Shown: positions 45,822 through 59,029, numbered from the stretch's first letter. The stretch: DNA of 64,000 nucleotides from Sesamum alatum (GCA_034509735.1 JACGWO010000003.1:13330001-13394000), one strand, 5' to 3'. The notes: generated by a model from the sequence alone, not told the origin. Made by a program: numbers and translations.

Positions 45822-48046
45822 TGTTGGAATAGGTGACCAGAAAGCCAATAGGTTTGGCAATTTGTAACCTATCCGACAACTTGATGTGAATGTAATATTA
45901 TTATGTGATGAATAAGATGAGTGTTCGTCACCAATGGTACCTTCTTTGTTGCGCTCATCTTACATTTGTTAAAATGGTGTTTAACTTATATCGCAACAAA
46001 GCCCACAGACCGATAACAACTCGTGCAGTTGGGCCACGCATTGGATGGTGGTCATGAAACCAACTGATTAAGAGTTGGGTCTGAAACGTTCCAAGTCGAG
46101 GACCTCGAGACAGGGCATCGAGAGTCCTATTGAGACTTGCATCAAGAGTCGTGTTCATTGGATGAGTGTCGTGTTTCATCGGCGACAGGCGTGGGACGCC
46201 TACACGATCTTGATGGGTTGGTCGACTGGGGTCGAGCCCACTGGACTGACTCGCGGGGATCATCATATGGAAGCCTTGGAGGCCTGGTCGGTATGATTGG
46301 TTTTCCCCGGTTCCGATAGTACGGGAGTAATCCTCAGACTTGAGGGATCATGGCAGTCGCGTGCACAGGACGACTGTATCTTGGATCTGGCGAGAGGTAA
46401 TCATTCTGTAAGATGATTATCATAAGCCTTGTCCAGTGCAGTCAGAATGTGTAGCGAGGACGGTGGATTCCAAGAAGAGGATCCGTCCCCTGTCAGTATG
46501 TGACAGAGGTATCTCCTATGCACTCGGAGACACGTTCATGCTGTTTGAAGCTGTGGCCACAGTGGTTGGTCGAACAGGGAATGGTTTCCTGTGTCGACGC
46601 AATGAAGCATACGTGGTCTCGAGTATTAAGCATAGATGCCTAGTCAAGGATGGGAACCGACGCCCAATTCCATACCCTAGACTAAGGCCGGGAGACGGTA
46701 GATGGAAGGATCGTACCCGTACGGAATCGGCGCCTAAATGTTCACGCCAATTCACCTAGTCTCTAGTGCCATGGACCGTTGCTAAACGGCCACCCATGGT
46801 AACGGGCCCTTGTGGGACACGGGCCCAAGTCTAGCTGAGGGTGAACCTAAAGGGTCACACACAAATCACCGAGGAGGTTGAGAGACCGACTTGGAGTCAA
46901 TCTCAAAGGATAAAAATAAGTAATTAGATTACTTAAGGGAAAGTCCATTGGATGGACGGGTCGATATTGTATCGGGCTTTCATTTAATCGGTAAATTGGA
47001 TTTTCAATTAAATATGGAAAGTTGAGATGTTGAGACGTTGGATCTTTTAATTGGATTAAAAGATCAACGGGAATAATTTAAGTGGACATTAAATTGGATT
47101 TAATATTGGGTTCGTCGTAATTGGATTACGATAAAACCCGGTCCGTTAAATTATACCCGAGAGGAGAAATAATTCCTAATTTGGAATGGGAAGAAGTTGG
47201 ACTTCTTTCCTTAATCAAACATGGCCGACACGCTCCCTTGGAGGAAGCAAAATCAGCCATGTTTCATGCTAGGTGGTATGTTGACGTATCTCTTTTGGAA
47301 AGAGACAAATCAACTCCAATCAAGTTCTTCCCTTTTGGTATGATTTGATCATACCATAAATTTTAGTAGGCTTGATTGAAGAATTGATGGTGATTGATTG
47401 GAATGAATCTAGACATCCTTGGATAAACCTAGACACATTCCAATTATCACATTAATTATGTATATATATTAGAATATACAACACCAAGCATAAGTGATTC
47501 ATTATTCATCTTTTTCTAGGAAAAAGAGAAGACAAAAATCCTCTCCCTCTCTCTCAAAATTTCGTGCTCTCTCCCTCTCTCACACTTGTGTTCTTCACTT
47601 GATTTTGAATCATGAAGAAGAACAAAGTAAGTTTAAGAGAACACTAATTCATAGTGTTCTTCTCTTAAACCGATTCCTTCTAAACCCGTTCTTTTCTAGC
47701 AAGAAGAACGTGTGTTTCTTCCGGTGTGGTGTGGATCACCTTTGGAGAATCCATACGTTTGGATTTCGTGAGCATTCTGGAGAAGGAACAACACAAGTAG
47801 CCGGGAGCATACGCTAAGCAATCAAAGATAACGGTTTATTATGCTTTGATTGATCTCATTTATATATCTATGCCCTATGTGCTTAAATATATGTTTTAAT
47901 ATTTACACATCCTACATCGAACGCCCGGGAGCACCCAATGGTACACCCCTTGGAATTCGCGTATTTTGAATTTGATTTAAATTTACGCACAATTTCTCGC
48001 TTCCTTGCTTCCGCTCGCGCTCCCGGGCGGATTCGCTTGTCCTTCA
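45822..48046 (+). repeat. Copia-family LTR, complete, divergent subtype
   Basis: 2,225 bp from TGTTGGAATAGG to CCTTCA, directly before a canonical Met primer site. It aligns along its length with the 54500 LTR but with many substitutions, so it belongs to a sister subfamily. It contains CGCCCGGGAGCACC and CTCCCGGGCGG segments near its end. Confidence 0.85.
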
Positions 48047-48048
48047 AG

Positions 48049-48060
48049 TGGTATCAGAGC
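48049..48060 (+). other. Primer-binding site, initiator tRNA-Met type
   Basis: TGGTATCAGAGC, the perfect complement of the plant initiator tRNA-Met 3' end, two bases after the LTR. Confidence 0.92.
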
Positions 48061-48304
48061 CCGGTTCGATGTAAGGGGCATAGATCTATGTGTTTGGCAT
48101 GATCTACTTGCTTTTAAATGGCTTTATTGGCATGTTAGATTACATAAATATATGAATAATATGATGATTCAATTGTTTGGATTTAATGGACTTTTGGCAT
48201 GCTTAATTTTGTTAGATTGGATCTAAAATTGCATGCTTATTTTCAGAATAATATTAATGTTATTGTGCTGAAACAGTTTTGAAAAAACAAAAAAAAAAAA
48301 AAAA

Positions 48305-48490
48305 ATTTGGGATCGGTCGGCAGCGGCGGCCAGCGCGCGCGGGCGCGCGCACCATGCGCGCGGATGCTGCGCACAGGTGCGCGCGTAGGGGCGCTCGCGC
48401 GCGCTCTGCGCAGCCGGCCGCTGCCAGCGCACGGCACAGAGCGCGCGCGCGCGGGCGGCCGGCCAGCACAACGGCTGGGCCGTTTTGTGC
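48305..48490. other. GC-rich palindromic island, copy 2
   Basis: About 185 bp, mostly GCGCGC, GGCCGGCC and GCGCACGG-type units. It starts directly after a run of ~18 A and ends at a GCCGTTTTGTGCCGTTTTCG segment. Confidence 0.85.
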
Positions 48491-49373
48491 CGTTTTCGAC
48501 TTTTTTCGGAAAATTCGATTTTCTGTATTTTCTGCACAATATTCTGAAAATATATTAATTTTGCATTTTTTATTTTGGAATAATTGGATTATTCCTTGGA
48601 TTAAATTTGCTTAATTAATTTCTGATTAATACATGCATTGGATGCATTGTTTAAAATGTCCATTAAATTTGAAATTTGAATTTTGCATATTATTTGTATG
48701 TTTATACTTTTGTGATGTTGGACATCACTTGGATATTTAGAATATCCATTGGTTATTTATGCATGATTATTTGGAATAATTATGTTATGTGAGTTGATGG
48801 AATCAACATGGGATGATCACAAGAGCCCTAGACCTTATGTATGGATGAATGTATGATCATTTATTTTCTGTTGGGTGGGGCCTGCGTGCCTCTTGTTTTT
48901 GGGACTATCATCTCCCGTATTTTCAGCCTCATGATGTTAAGGCTTGTTTTCTTTATTACCAATGTATTACTTTCAATTATAATGAGAGTAGATAGGATTT
49001 GTGAGGCTTTTTTATTTTAACAAGCATTTGGAGTCGGAGACCTCAAGGAGAAGCATCAAGGCGTGAAGCAAGAAGCACTTCAAGGCCCATTGGAATGACA
49101 ATGGGTTTATTATTATTGTAATAATTTAGGACCACCCTAGACAGACCATAGACTCACTGCGGGCTCAGTGGGTCGCATAGGTTGGGCTTGTGATCATCCT
49201 AAACAGGGGTATGCTATGTTTTCTGCATGCGGCGTATTTATTTATCGCTTTAAATATTGGATATTTATGCATGCTAAAACACAATAATGTGATGAGGTCT
49301 CGGTCATACACAAACTCTCATTTGGTTGGACCAAATTAAATATTAGGCCCAGAACGGACTTGGACCAAATAAT

Positions 49374-49470
49374 GTGCAGGCAGGGGCCTGCGCGCGCGCC
49401 CGGCCAGCGCGCCCAGCGTGCGCGAACAGTGCGCGCGCGCGCGCGCCTGGCCGGCCGGCTGTGCCGTTTT
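49374..49470. other. GC-rich palindromic island, copy 3 (cut at left)
   Basis: GCAGGCAGGGGCCTGC, then an uninterrupted alternating GCGCGCGC run, ending in GGCCGGCCGGCTGTGCCG. Same position relative to CCGTTTTCCGTTTCTC as copy 4. Confidence 0.85.
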
Positions 49471-51370
49471 CCGTTTCTCTCCCTTTTTGGCTCATTTTCA
49501 AAAACTATTTTTACTGAATTATTTTTATGATATTTTTTGCATTATTCTGAACCCGTTGACTTAGAATATTTATTTTTTGAGATTTGGAATTTTCTAAAAT
49601 AAATATTGTTTGGTTGATGAGGAAAGGGTTTCCTAACAAGATTTAAATTTTGCAATGGTTGCACCAATTATCAAAATTCATATGTGAAATTTCGCAATAA
49701 TTTCTGCGTTTTATGATGTTGGACATCATGGTTATTTTATGACTTGAGTATGAGTAGAGCTTGACATGTATTAATATTGCACAAATTGTTGGATTTTGGA
49801 ATTCTTGAATAAATGGGCATATTCTTGAATTGTTGATTTTTGTGTTTCAGAAAATTTGATTTTTCTGTATAATTCTTGGAATTTTTCTGAATTTATTAAC
49901 TTGAGGCATTTTAATTTTGGTTGAGATTTTATATTTCATAGAATTAATATTACCTTGTTAATTATGGAAATGGATTTTCCAACAAAAATCGTTGTGCATA
50001 GGTTGCACGTTATCCTATATTTGGTGTGAATATTTTACATGTAATTTCTACATTTATTTTATGGTATGGATTATCATGGATGTTGGTATAGCATATTTTG
50101 CGTGGGATATGTATTTGTGCTATTTGTGTTAATTGATTTGACAAAGGATGATCTACAAAGCCCCTAGACCGCATGTATGGTTTATTTATATTTATTTGTT
50201 GGGTTGTGGCATGTGTGCCTCTTTATTTTTCTCTCTGTCTCTCTTCTAGTTGCCTTGGAATAATAAGGCTTTCTCTCTCCCTCCTAATGTACTCCCCCCA
50301 AATGTTTAATTGGGGTTTCTTATTTTATGATGTAATGAGAGTAGAATTAGTGGTGAGGTTTTATTTTTTTTTGCAAATAAAAGCTGCAAGAGAAGACAAG
50401 CCCAAGGTGTTGGAGGCCCATGGAGGTAGCCATCAGATGGCCCACGGAGGATCCATGGAGAAGAAGCCCGGTGTAGGCCCACGATGGAGAGCCCAAGAAG
50501 ATAAAGAGGACTTACAAGGCCCATTGCATGTAATGGGTTATTAAAACTTGTAATAGCATAGGGCCTACCCTTAGATTGACCATAGATCCACTGCGGGCTC
50601 AGTGGGTCGCATAGGTTTGGGCTTGTGATCATCCTACAGGGGTGTGCTAGGCTTTATTTTCCATGCGATGCATATTATATGCTTATGATTATTCTATATG
50701 CTTTATGTATGGTTACATTCACGCTTAGAATATTTCTGCCATAACGCATGCAATGCAATACTTTATATGAGATGAGGTCTCGTTCTATCAAAACTCTCAC
50801 TTGGTTGAACCAAGTTAAATATAGACCCTTAATAAATGGACTAGGACTCTGGGAGTCTGTCCAAGCCTTCCATCCATGGCAAAAGTGAGGAAGATCTTTT
50901 AGGTCGATAGTGTGGTCTCACGAGTCGTGGCACGACTATCGTGATTAAAAGAAGCTGCACTTCGTCATGAACGAGGAGTAGACTGCTGTTACCTATCTCA
51001 CGAGTCGTGGACGTAGCAGTGGGTCTATGAATCGGTTGATTGGGTCGGGTCTAACGCCCGAATAACGTGATTCGCTTGGAGTCCTCGGGATCACGTGAAA
51101 GGGTGAGGCAATTATCTTGGAAATCTCGTGGAATGAGAATGGTATGGAATACCTCCCACAGGTTCTTTTCCCATGCGAATCGTAAAAGCGGGGTATGGGG
51201 GAGATCGCTGTGGATCCCGAGCCCACTAGGAAAGGATTTCCCGAAAACAACGTTTGAGAGTGCCGTGTTTTCGTAGAAATAGTGGGAGAGGTTAAGGACT
51301 AAAGACCGAGACTTAACCAAAATATTACTTCACTCTGCTTATTATTTTCTGCTTTACATATATGTTGTGA

Positions 51371-52190
51371 ATGTCTAAGAATCCACCAAACACATCACTA
51401 AGAGGCTCATTAAAAGGGAACCAATTACACGGATTAACTGCGAAATCTTAAGATGGTCTTAGATTTCCAGAACCTTAACTCACATACCGGAATGAGGACG
51501 TTCCTCAGCCCTTGCCGGAGGGGTCGACAACTAAGGTAACGCTTGGCGTTCAAAATTGAAGGATGACCACCGGCAAGTAGGATATAATGATGTTAGCTCA
51601 AACTATGCTTCATTTGCATCATGTCTATATGGTCCTGGACCAGCATGTGGGTAAAATGCAACGAAGGCATGTTTGGAGCTAAGATGACGGAAGGGATGTC
51701 GGTACAAAGAACATGGAGTGATGATGCAATTCCTAGTGGAGAAGCTCAAAAGACCTCCACGTCAGTCTTGAAAAAGAGACGTACATTGACATGATCCTTC
51801 AGTCTCTTCCTCCCTCCTACGAACCATTAATTACCAACATGAATGAGCTTAGAAAAGATCTTCATAGGTTGGTAATTATGTTGGTTTAGTACGAAGCAAC
51901 GATTGCAAAATCTGCACCGTCGGTACTAGTAGGAGAGGCTTCAACCTCCATAGCGAAAGGCAAGGGTGCCAGACGCTAAAAGAGGAAGAAGGGTAAGGTA
52001 ACATCAACTATTAAAGCACTTCAAGTGTTGTTCGTTTACAACACAAGGTAGAGGTAAAGGAAAGAGCAAAAGGTTCAAGCAGTCAAGTTCATAGATTTCT
52101 AAGAACGTAAGCATTCACTGTCGTAAAAGAGGGCCATTGGAAAGAGGAGTATCCTAAACCTCTCTCCAATGTAGGTAAAATTTGATATTG
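51371..52190 (+). pseudogene. Degenerate Copia gag, first tandem copy
   Basis: The ATG at 51371 begins MSKNPPNTS, like the gag start at 44671, but an in-frame stop follows after about 26 codons. Further pieces in changing frames resemble Copia gag: a YEATIAKSAPSVLVGEAST segment (~51891-51947), a lysine-rich KGKGARR stretch (~51958-51980) and a remnant of the CCHC knuckle (~52110-52160). Not translatable as gag. Confidence 0.7.
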
Positions 52191-54487
52191 AGTATTGACA
52201 TGATCATTTTTTGGTATTTGATAGCGTTCCTATCACTAATCTGTGGGTGGTTTGCAGAAAGTGAATGAGGACTTAAAAGCCAAGAACAGTTCTAGGATTC
52301 AACAATGGCAAGGTCCATTGATGAAAAGGACTAGAGACTTGTTAGGCCCATAATCGTGATCATGTTAGGATAATATAGGAAATTGCGTAACCTAGCATGA
52401 TCAAAAGTATGTCTCTTTGTTGGACAAAGGTTTTATTACATACATATTTGATCAAACAAAATTATTGAATATTGATTCATGTTTGCTAGTAGTTACACAT
52501 GAATTCCTAGAACACCATCCCATAAAAGGTTTATGGATACTCAAAATTCTAATTATCTAAATGGATTAATCAAGACCAACTTACAGATTTGGCATCTACA
52601 ACAGCTAGGATGTTTCTTCTTATTAAAAGATAAGTAAATTGGAAAGTTTGATGAATCTAGAAATAGATGATTCGAATCGACTAAATTTACAAGTCTTTTA
52701 TGAAGAAGAAAGTCCGAAAGCTCTTTGTTGGACAAAGTAGGCTTGCCAAATAGTCTATTGGAAGGGAGCCAATAAGACAACTGTAGGTTACTAATACACA
52801 AGACCATAAGAGGGTTCAAAAGTCTAAAGGTCCAATAGGAGGTTTGGGAATTAGACTTAAGGAGGTGACCATAAATGGTTGCAAAATTAAACCTGTTTCA
52901 ATAGGATCGAAAAGGCCGTGTATTTAGTGGGAGCTCTTGAGCATCCAAGTTGAGAATGGAATTCTCAATGAAACGTTTCCTGTAAAGGCCAAGTATGACG
53001 GTCTCTGATAAAGGGAATGACCGAATCTCGTTAGACGAAGATCGATCGAAGTTTCGCCCAATTACCTTAGCCCGTGTAGACGTAGACTCAAAATTGCCAA
53101 CGTAAGGAATATGGCACTTTGCTAGGAGTCACGCACAAGGAGCCATGGTTTGGCAAGCCTGTGTCCCGACAAAGTCCTTGAGCATGTAGAAGGATCCTAT
53201 ATACGTCAAGGGACTAGTGGGAGACAAATTAGACTCGGTGTCTAATTTGTACAAGTTTACGACATAATAATACTAACGTTGCTTAGAATCGCATTTCTTA
53301 AATTGATCATATTCCAAGTCCCCTTAAGAACGAACCCGAATGTCGTTAGAGGTACGAGTGATCGGGATATGTTCGGTCAAATTTGGATAGTAATCCAAAT
53401 GACCTGCGGAACGTGATGTTGGACATCGTAGTAGGATTTATGGAGAGGAGCCATAGAATCCACTAGGAAATTCAAACAAGGTTTGAAACACCGCATAACT
53501 GGAATTCGTTTTGACGAGCTCATACGGAGCATGACTCGGTCTTAAACAACGTAGGTGATCAGTGGGAGTAGAAATGACGTTCCAAGTGTTTAAGTATGTA
53601 ATATCTTGATTCATGGATGAATTCAAGGCATTAGGAATCACTAAAACACAAACCGTAACTCACGAAAATTCTCCATGACATTTTAGGGTTCCGACATACA
53701 TATCATGAATTGAGCTTTTCAAAGACTCAGTCATGGTGGACTGATGAGAAAAACTCATATATGTAGAGGGACAAGTTGTTCGAGACTCAGTCATAGTAAG
53801 ACTGATGAGAAAACTTGGATACTATGCATAAAGCATCAAGCCGTTCAAGACTTAGTCACGGTGGACTAATGAGAAGGCTTGGATGTTGAGTATCCCCTAC
53901 GTCTTAACCCTAGGCAAACATATGATATGTTTACTCGGTGCATAGGAACCGATGTTGAGAGTGCTTCTAGCATGGCTCAACATAAATCGGTAATGCACTG
54001 AGGGGTTGAAGACAGCAATCAAGAACGATCCTTAGTACCTGAATAAGGACTAAAGATGTGTTCATGATGCACCGTCTGTTGAGAGTTGCGTTGGAAGGCT
54101 AAAGCGATACTAGCTTCCAGAGCATAAGTAAAACCAGTTAGTCTCAAAGGTATGCACAGTAAGGCCCAATGACGAGTGCATCGGATAGTGGTCACTGATG
54201 AAGACCGCGTCCATAGGATGGACGTGGCGCCTAGCACGACCAAGCCATGTTCGCCTATATGGCAGGCAACTTGGCTATGGGAGTATTGGCACGAGATCTC
54301 ATCACAAGATCCACGAAAATATTCTTAGACAACCACCATCTCTAAGAGGAAATGGTGGATAGAGGTAACACGGTTAGACCGTATTGCTTCGTAAGGAAAT
54401 ATAAGCGGACTCACAATACCTTAGTCGGTATCGTAGATTACTCATACTCAGAGGATTCTGAACAAAGTGGGTAATTGACTTATTGGT

Positions 54488-54499
54488 CAAGTGGGAGAT
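54488..54499 (+). other. Polypurine tract, first tandem copy
   Basis: CAAGTGGGAGAT directly before the TG of the LTR at 54500; the same sequence lies before the LTR at 62160. Confidence 0.75.
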
Positions 54500-56734
54500 T
54501 GTTAGAATAGGTGACCAGAAAGTCAATGGTATTGGCTGTTCTGAGAACCATTCGCCAATCTGTGAACAAGTAATATTATGTTAATGAATGTAGTAAGGAT
54601 TCATAGGCATGAGTTTGTTGTACTTACTGCTTACATCGTTACGATGTCACAACAAACGCCCACGGACTGAAATAACATTTCGGGAAATTGGAACTACGCT
54701 TGGAGGTAGGTTCATGAAATCAGTTTCGCCGAATCAGTCTGAAATACTCCAAGTCAAAGGAATCTCGAGAAAGGGCATCGAGAATCCATTTGAGACTTGC
54801 ACTAAGCATCTGCTGTCGTGTTTCATCGATGGGTGACGAGGATCGTCTAAGCAGTGTTAGTGGGTCGGCCTGCTGGGGAGCGGCCGACTGAGGTGACTCG
54901 CGGGAATCGTCATATGGAAGCTACTCGGGCTTGGTCGGTATGACTCGTATTCCCGGTTCCGATAGTACGGAATTAATCCTCGGACTTGAGGATCACGGCA
55001 GTCCCCTACATACTAAGCTGTATCTTGGATCTAGTGAAATTTGACCGATTATATCACATGGTCATCATAAGCCTCGTCCAGTGCAGTCGGAGTATGTAAG
55101 AACGGTGAATTCCAAGATAGGATCTGTCCCCTGTCAAAGGATATGACAGCAAGATCTCCTATGCGCTCGGAGATCGTTTAGACTCCCAAAGTCTATGGCC
55201 ATAGCACTTGATGTAGTGGGAAAGGATTTCCTACGTCGAGTTAAACCCATCTCGAGCATTATGCATAGTTGCGTAGTTAAGGATGGGAACCGACCCCTAA
55301 ACTAAAGGCCGGGAGACAGGCGACAGTAGGACCGTACCTGTACGTATCGAGCGTCGGTAGGACCGCACCTGCGTATAACTCGGAGCCTAAATGTTCACAC
55401 CATAAATTCACCTAGTCTCTAGTGCCATGGACCGTTGCTAGATGGCTACCCATGGTGACGGACTACTTTCGGTTATGAAATAACAAGAAGTAGGTCCAAG
55501 TCTAGCTGAAAGGTGAACCTAAAGAGTCACACCCGCTACACCAAATGAAAGGGAATTAATTTAGAATTAATTCCGGGAGAAGGTTTAATTTAATGGAATT
55601 AAATTATACTTCTTGGAGATTCAAGCCTCGATGAATTATTTGGAATAATCGGGCTTGAGTTCATAAATTAGATTTATGAATTTTATAAAGCATGGGCTTT
55701 CCTTTTAATTAGATTAAAAGGGTGAATTAATTAATTAGTGGGCTTGGTATATTAAATAGGATTTAATATAAAGTCCATGGGACTATTTAATTTAGAATTA
55801 AATAATCCCATTCTATGGAATTAATTAATGGGCTTGGTATATTAAATATGATTTAATATAAAGTCCATGGGACTATTTAATTTAGAATTACATAAGTCCT
55901 TTCCATTAATTAATTAATGGGCTTAGTATATTAAATATGATTTAATATAAAGTACATGGGAATATTTAATTTAGAATTAAATAGGCCCATTCCATAAAAC
56001 CCATCAAAATGGATGGACAAGATTTGATCTAGAGAATGATGAGATGAAGGGCCATGATTAATTTGACTTAATCAAAGCCTAATTTGACTAGGATTTGACT
56101 AGGTCAAAATCCTAGTCAAAGTGTGTCTCTTTGAAAGAGTTTGAGAAGGAATAGGAAATTCCATCTTCTATAAATACTCAAAAAACACACACTCACACCT
56201 AGTATTCTCTCCAACTCTCATCTCTCATCTCCCTCAAATTTTCGTCCATCATTATTTCACTCTCCAAGAATACTACTTTGTTCTTCTTGATTTATTCAAG
56301 TTAAGAACATAAGAGACATTGATTGCGTTAATTCATAGCGTGTATCGATGTCTCTTCTCCCCAAATAATTTCTTGCTAGCACAAGGGTTGTTTGCTTTCC
56401 GGTGGAACGAGTGAGATGATTTAGAGGGTCTCTTCTTACGATCTTGGTGCAAAACGGGGAACAATGCATGTAGCCGAACGAAGACAAAACTACAACCGGG
56501 TAGGTTCTTTAATTATGTTTTTCGTTTCTAATTCTCTGGCCTCCATGTTGTGTTTTATTGAACATGAGATACACCGAACGCCCGGGAGAATCAAGGGCAC
56601 ACCCCTTGATTCGTTTATGTACGTTATGCATGATTTAAATTCCATTTAATTATGCTTTGTAATTTTTTATTACGCACTATTTCGCGCTTCCGCTATTCGC
56701 GTTAATCTCCCGGGACGATCCACATAATCTTTCA
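54500..56734 (+). repeat. Copia-family LTR, shared by the two tandem internal regions
   Basis: 2,235 bp from TGTTAGAATAGG to ATCTTTCA. It follows a polypurine tract and precedes a primer site, so it acts as 3' LTR for the unit on its left and 5' LTR for the unit on its right. It contains three copies of a ~90-bp unit (GGGCTTGGTATATTAAATA..) at about 55740, 55830 and 55920. A TATAAATACTC near 56170 is a plausible promoter element. Confidence 0.92.
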
Positions 56735-56735
56735 G

Positions 56736-56745
56736 TGGTATCAGA
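56736..56745 (+). other. Primer-binding site, initiator tRNA-Met type
   Basis: TGGTATCAGA followed by TC instead of GC; it still pairs with initiator tRNA-Met over ten bases. Confidence 0.85.
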
Positions 56746-56982
56746 TCCCGGTTCGGTGTATAGGCCTAGAATTCTATGTGCTATGTGCGTTTAAGCATGA
56801 TAAACGTGTTTTAATTTACGTTTATAGCATGTTTATCGTAGATATTTATTGGCGTTTAATTTTGCATGGGATTTTGGATCTTGGTTTTCTTGAATGTGTT
56901 AATACATGTTCTAGGGTTGAATTTATCTTGTGGTTCAGAAAATAGCATGAAAAAGTCGAAAAAGAGTGAAAAACGGTGAACC

Positions 56983-57125
56983 GGCAGCAGCAGCACACTG
57001 GCCGCGCGCGCGTGCAGGCAGGGGCCTGCACGCGCCCGGCCAACGCCCTCAGCGTGCGCGGAACGCGCACTCGCGCAGGCATGGGCGCCTGCGCGCGTGC
57101 GCGCCTAGCCGGCCGGCTGTGCCGT
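56983..57125. other. GC-rich palindromic island, copy 4
   Basis: Built of GCGCGCGTGCAGGCAGGGGC, CTGCACGCGCCCGGCC and GGCGCCTGCGCGCGTGCGCG-type stretches. It differs from copy 3 by an extra ~22 bp and by many substitutions, while the flanking leader is nearly identical. Confidence 0.85.
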
Positions 57126-59029
57126 TTTCCGTTTCTCTCCCTTTTTGGCTCGTTTTTCAAAACTGTTTTTACTGAATTATTTTTATGATATTTTCTGCAT
57201 TATTCTTAACCCGTTGACTTAGAATATTTATTTTTTGAGATTTGGAATTTTCTAAAATAAATATTGTTTGGTTGATGAGGAAAGGGTTTCCTAACAAGAT
57301 TTAAATTTTGCAATGGTTGCACCAATTATCAAAATTCATATGTGAAATTTCGCAATAATTTCTGCGTTTTATGATGTTGGACATCATGGTTATTTTATGA
57401 CTTGAGTATGAGTAGATCTTGACATGTATTAATATTGCACAAATTGTTGGATTTTGGAATTCTTGAATAAATGGGCATATTCTTGAATTGTTGATTTTTT
57501 GTGTTTCAGAAAATTTGATTTTTCTGTATAATTCTTGGAATTTTTCTGAATTTATTAACTTGAGGCATTTTAATTTTGGTTGAGATTTTATATTTCATTG
57601 AATTAATATTGCCTTGTTAATTATGGAAACGGATTTTCCAACAAAAATCGTTGTGCATAGGTTGCACGTTATCCTATATTTGGTGTGAATATTTTACATG
57701 TAATTTCTACATTTATTTTATGGTATGGATTATCATGGATGTTGGTATAGCATATTTTACGTGGGATATGTATTTGTGCTATTTGTGTTAATTGATTTGA
57801 CAAAGGATGATCTACAAAGCCCCTAGACTGCATGTATGGTTTATTTATATTTATTTGTTGGGTTGTGGCCTGTGTGCCTCTTTATTTTCCTCTCTGTCTC
57901 TCTTCTAGTTGCCTTGGAATAATAAGGCTTTCTCTCTCCCTCCTAATGTACTCCCCCCAAATGTTTAATTGGGGTTTCTTATTTTATGATGTAATGAGAG
58001 TAGAATTAGTGGTGAGGTTTTATTTTTTTTTGCAAATAAAAGCTGCAAGAGAAGACAAGCCCAAGGTGTTGGAGGCCCATGGAGGTAGCCATCAGATGGC
58101 CCACGGAGGATCCATGGAGAAGAAGCCCGGTGTAGGCCCACGATGGAGAGCCCAAGAAGATAAAGAGGACTTACAAGGCCCATTGCATGTAATGGGTTAT
58201 TAAAACTTGTAATAGCATAGGGCCTACCCTTAGATTGACCATAGATCCACTGCGGGCTCAGTGGGTCGCATAGGTTTGGGCTTGTGATCATCCTACAGGG
58301 GTGTGCTAGGCTTTATTTTCCATGCGATGCATATTATATGCTTATGATTATTCTATATGCTTTATGTATGGTTACATTCACGCTTAGAATATTTCTGCCA
58401 TAACGCATGCAATGCAATACTTTATATGAGATGAGGTCTCGTTCTATCAAAACTCTCACTTGGTTGAACCAAGTTAAATATAGACCCTTAATAAATGGAC
58501 TAGGACTCTGGGAGTCTGTCCAAGCCTTCCATCCATGGCAAAAGTGAGGAAGATCTTTTAGGTCGATAGTGTGGTCTCACGAGTCGTGGCACGACTATCG
58601 TGATTCAAAGAAGCTGCACTTCGTCATGAACGAGGAGTAGACTGCTGTTACCTATCTCACGAGTCGTGGACGTAGCAGTGGGTCTATGAATCGGTTGATT
58701 GGGTCGGGTCTAACGCCCGAATAACGTGATTCGCTTGGAGTCCTCGGGATCACGTGAAAGGGTGAGGCAATTATCTTGGAAATCTCGTGGAATGAGAATG
58801 GTATGGAATACCTCCCACAGGTTCTTTTCCCATGCGAATCGTAAAAGCGGGGTATGGGGGAGATCGCTGTGGATCCCGAGCCCACTAGGAAAGGATTTCC
58901 CGAAAACAACGTTTGAGAGTGCCGTGTTTTCGTAGAAATAGTGGGAGAGGTTAAGGACTAAAGACCGAGACTTAACCAAAATATTACTTCACTCTGCTTA
59001 TTATTTTCTGCTTTACATATATGTTGTGA

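Larger units (their letters stand above)
48047..49373 (+). other. Leader of the 45822 Copia element, truncated
   Basis: Non-coding leader with a GC-rich island (48305-48490), GATCACAAGAGCCCTAGACC (~48818) and GGCTCAGTGGGTCGCATAGG (~49161). It stops at GGACCAAATAATG, where a second leader begins in the middle of its own GC-rich island. The gag start is never reached. Confidence 0.75.
49374..54499 (+). mobile_element. Copia-family internal region, first tandem copy
   Basis: Leader (from inside the GC-rich island), degenerate gag and highly decayed pol-derived sequence up to a purine-rich AAGTGGGAGAT just before the LTR at 54500. Nearly identical to 57011-62159. Frames are closed every few dozen codons. 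Fragments with weak similarity to Copia gag and the pre-integrase region (a WHL..LG-like stretch near 52585-52620) can be followed but no intact domain exists. Its own 5' LTR is missing; a leader of the 45822 subtype stands there instead. Confidence 0.75.

Noticed and set aside
50173..50544. 123-residue open frame repeated at 57832-58203, and the antisense frames there
   Set aside because: The two are the same because the regions are tandem copies. They lie in the untranslated leader, upstream of the gag start, without a known domain.
53720..53880. Possible hammerhead ribozymes because of CTGATGAG followed by A-rich sequence, as in LTR retrozymes
   Set aside because: The conserved GAAA after a second stem and a matching third stem are missing in all three units, and retrozyme LTRs are much shorter than these.
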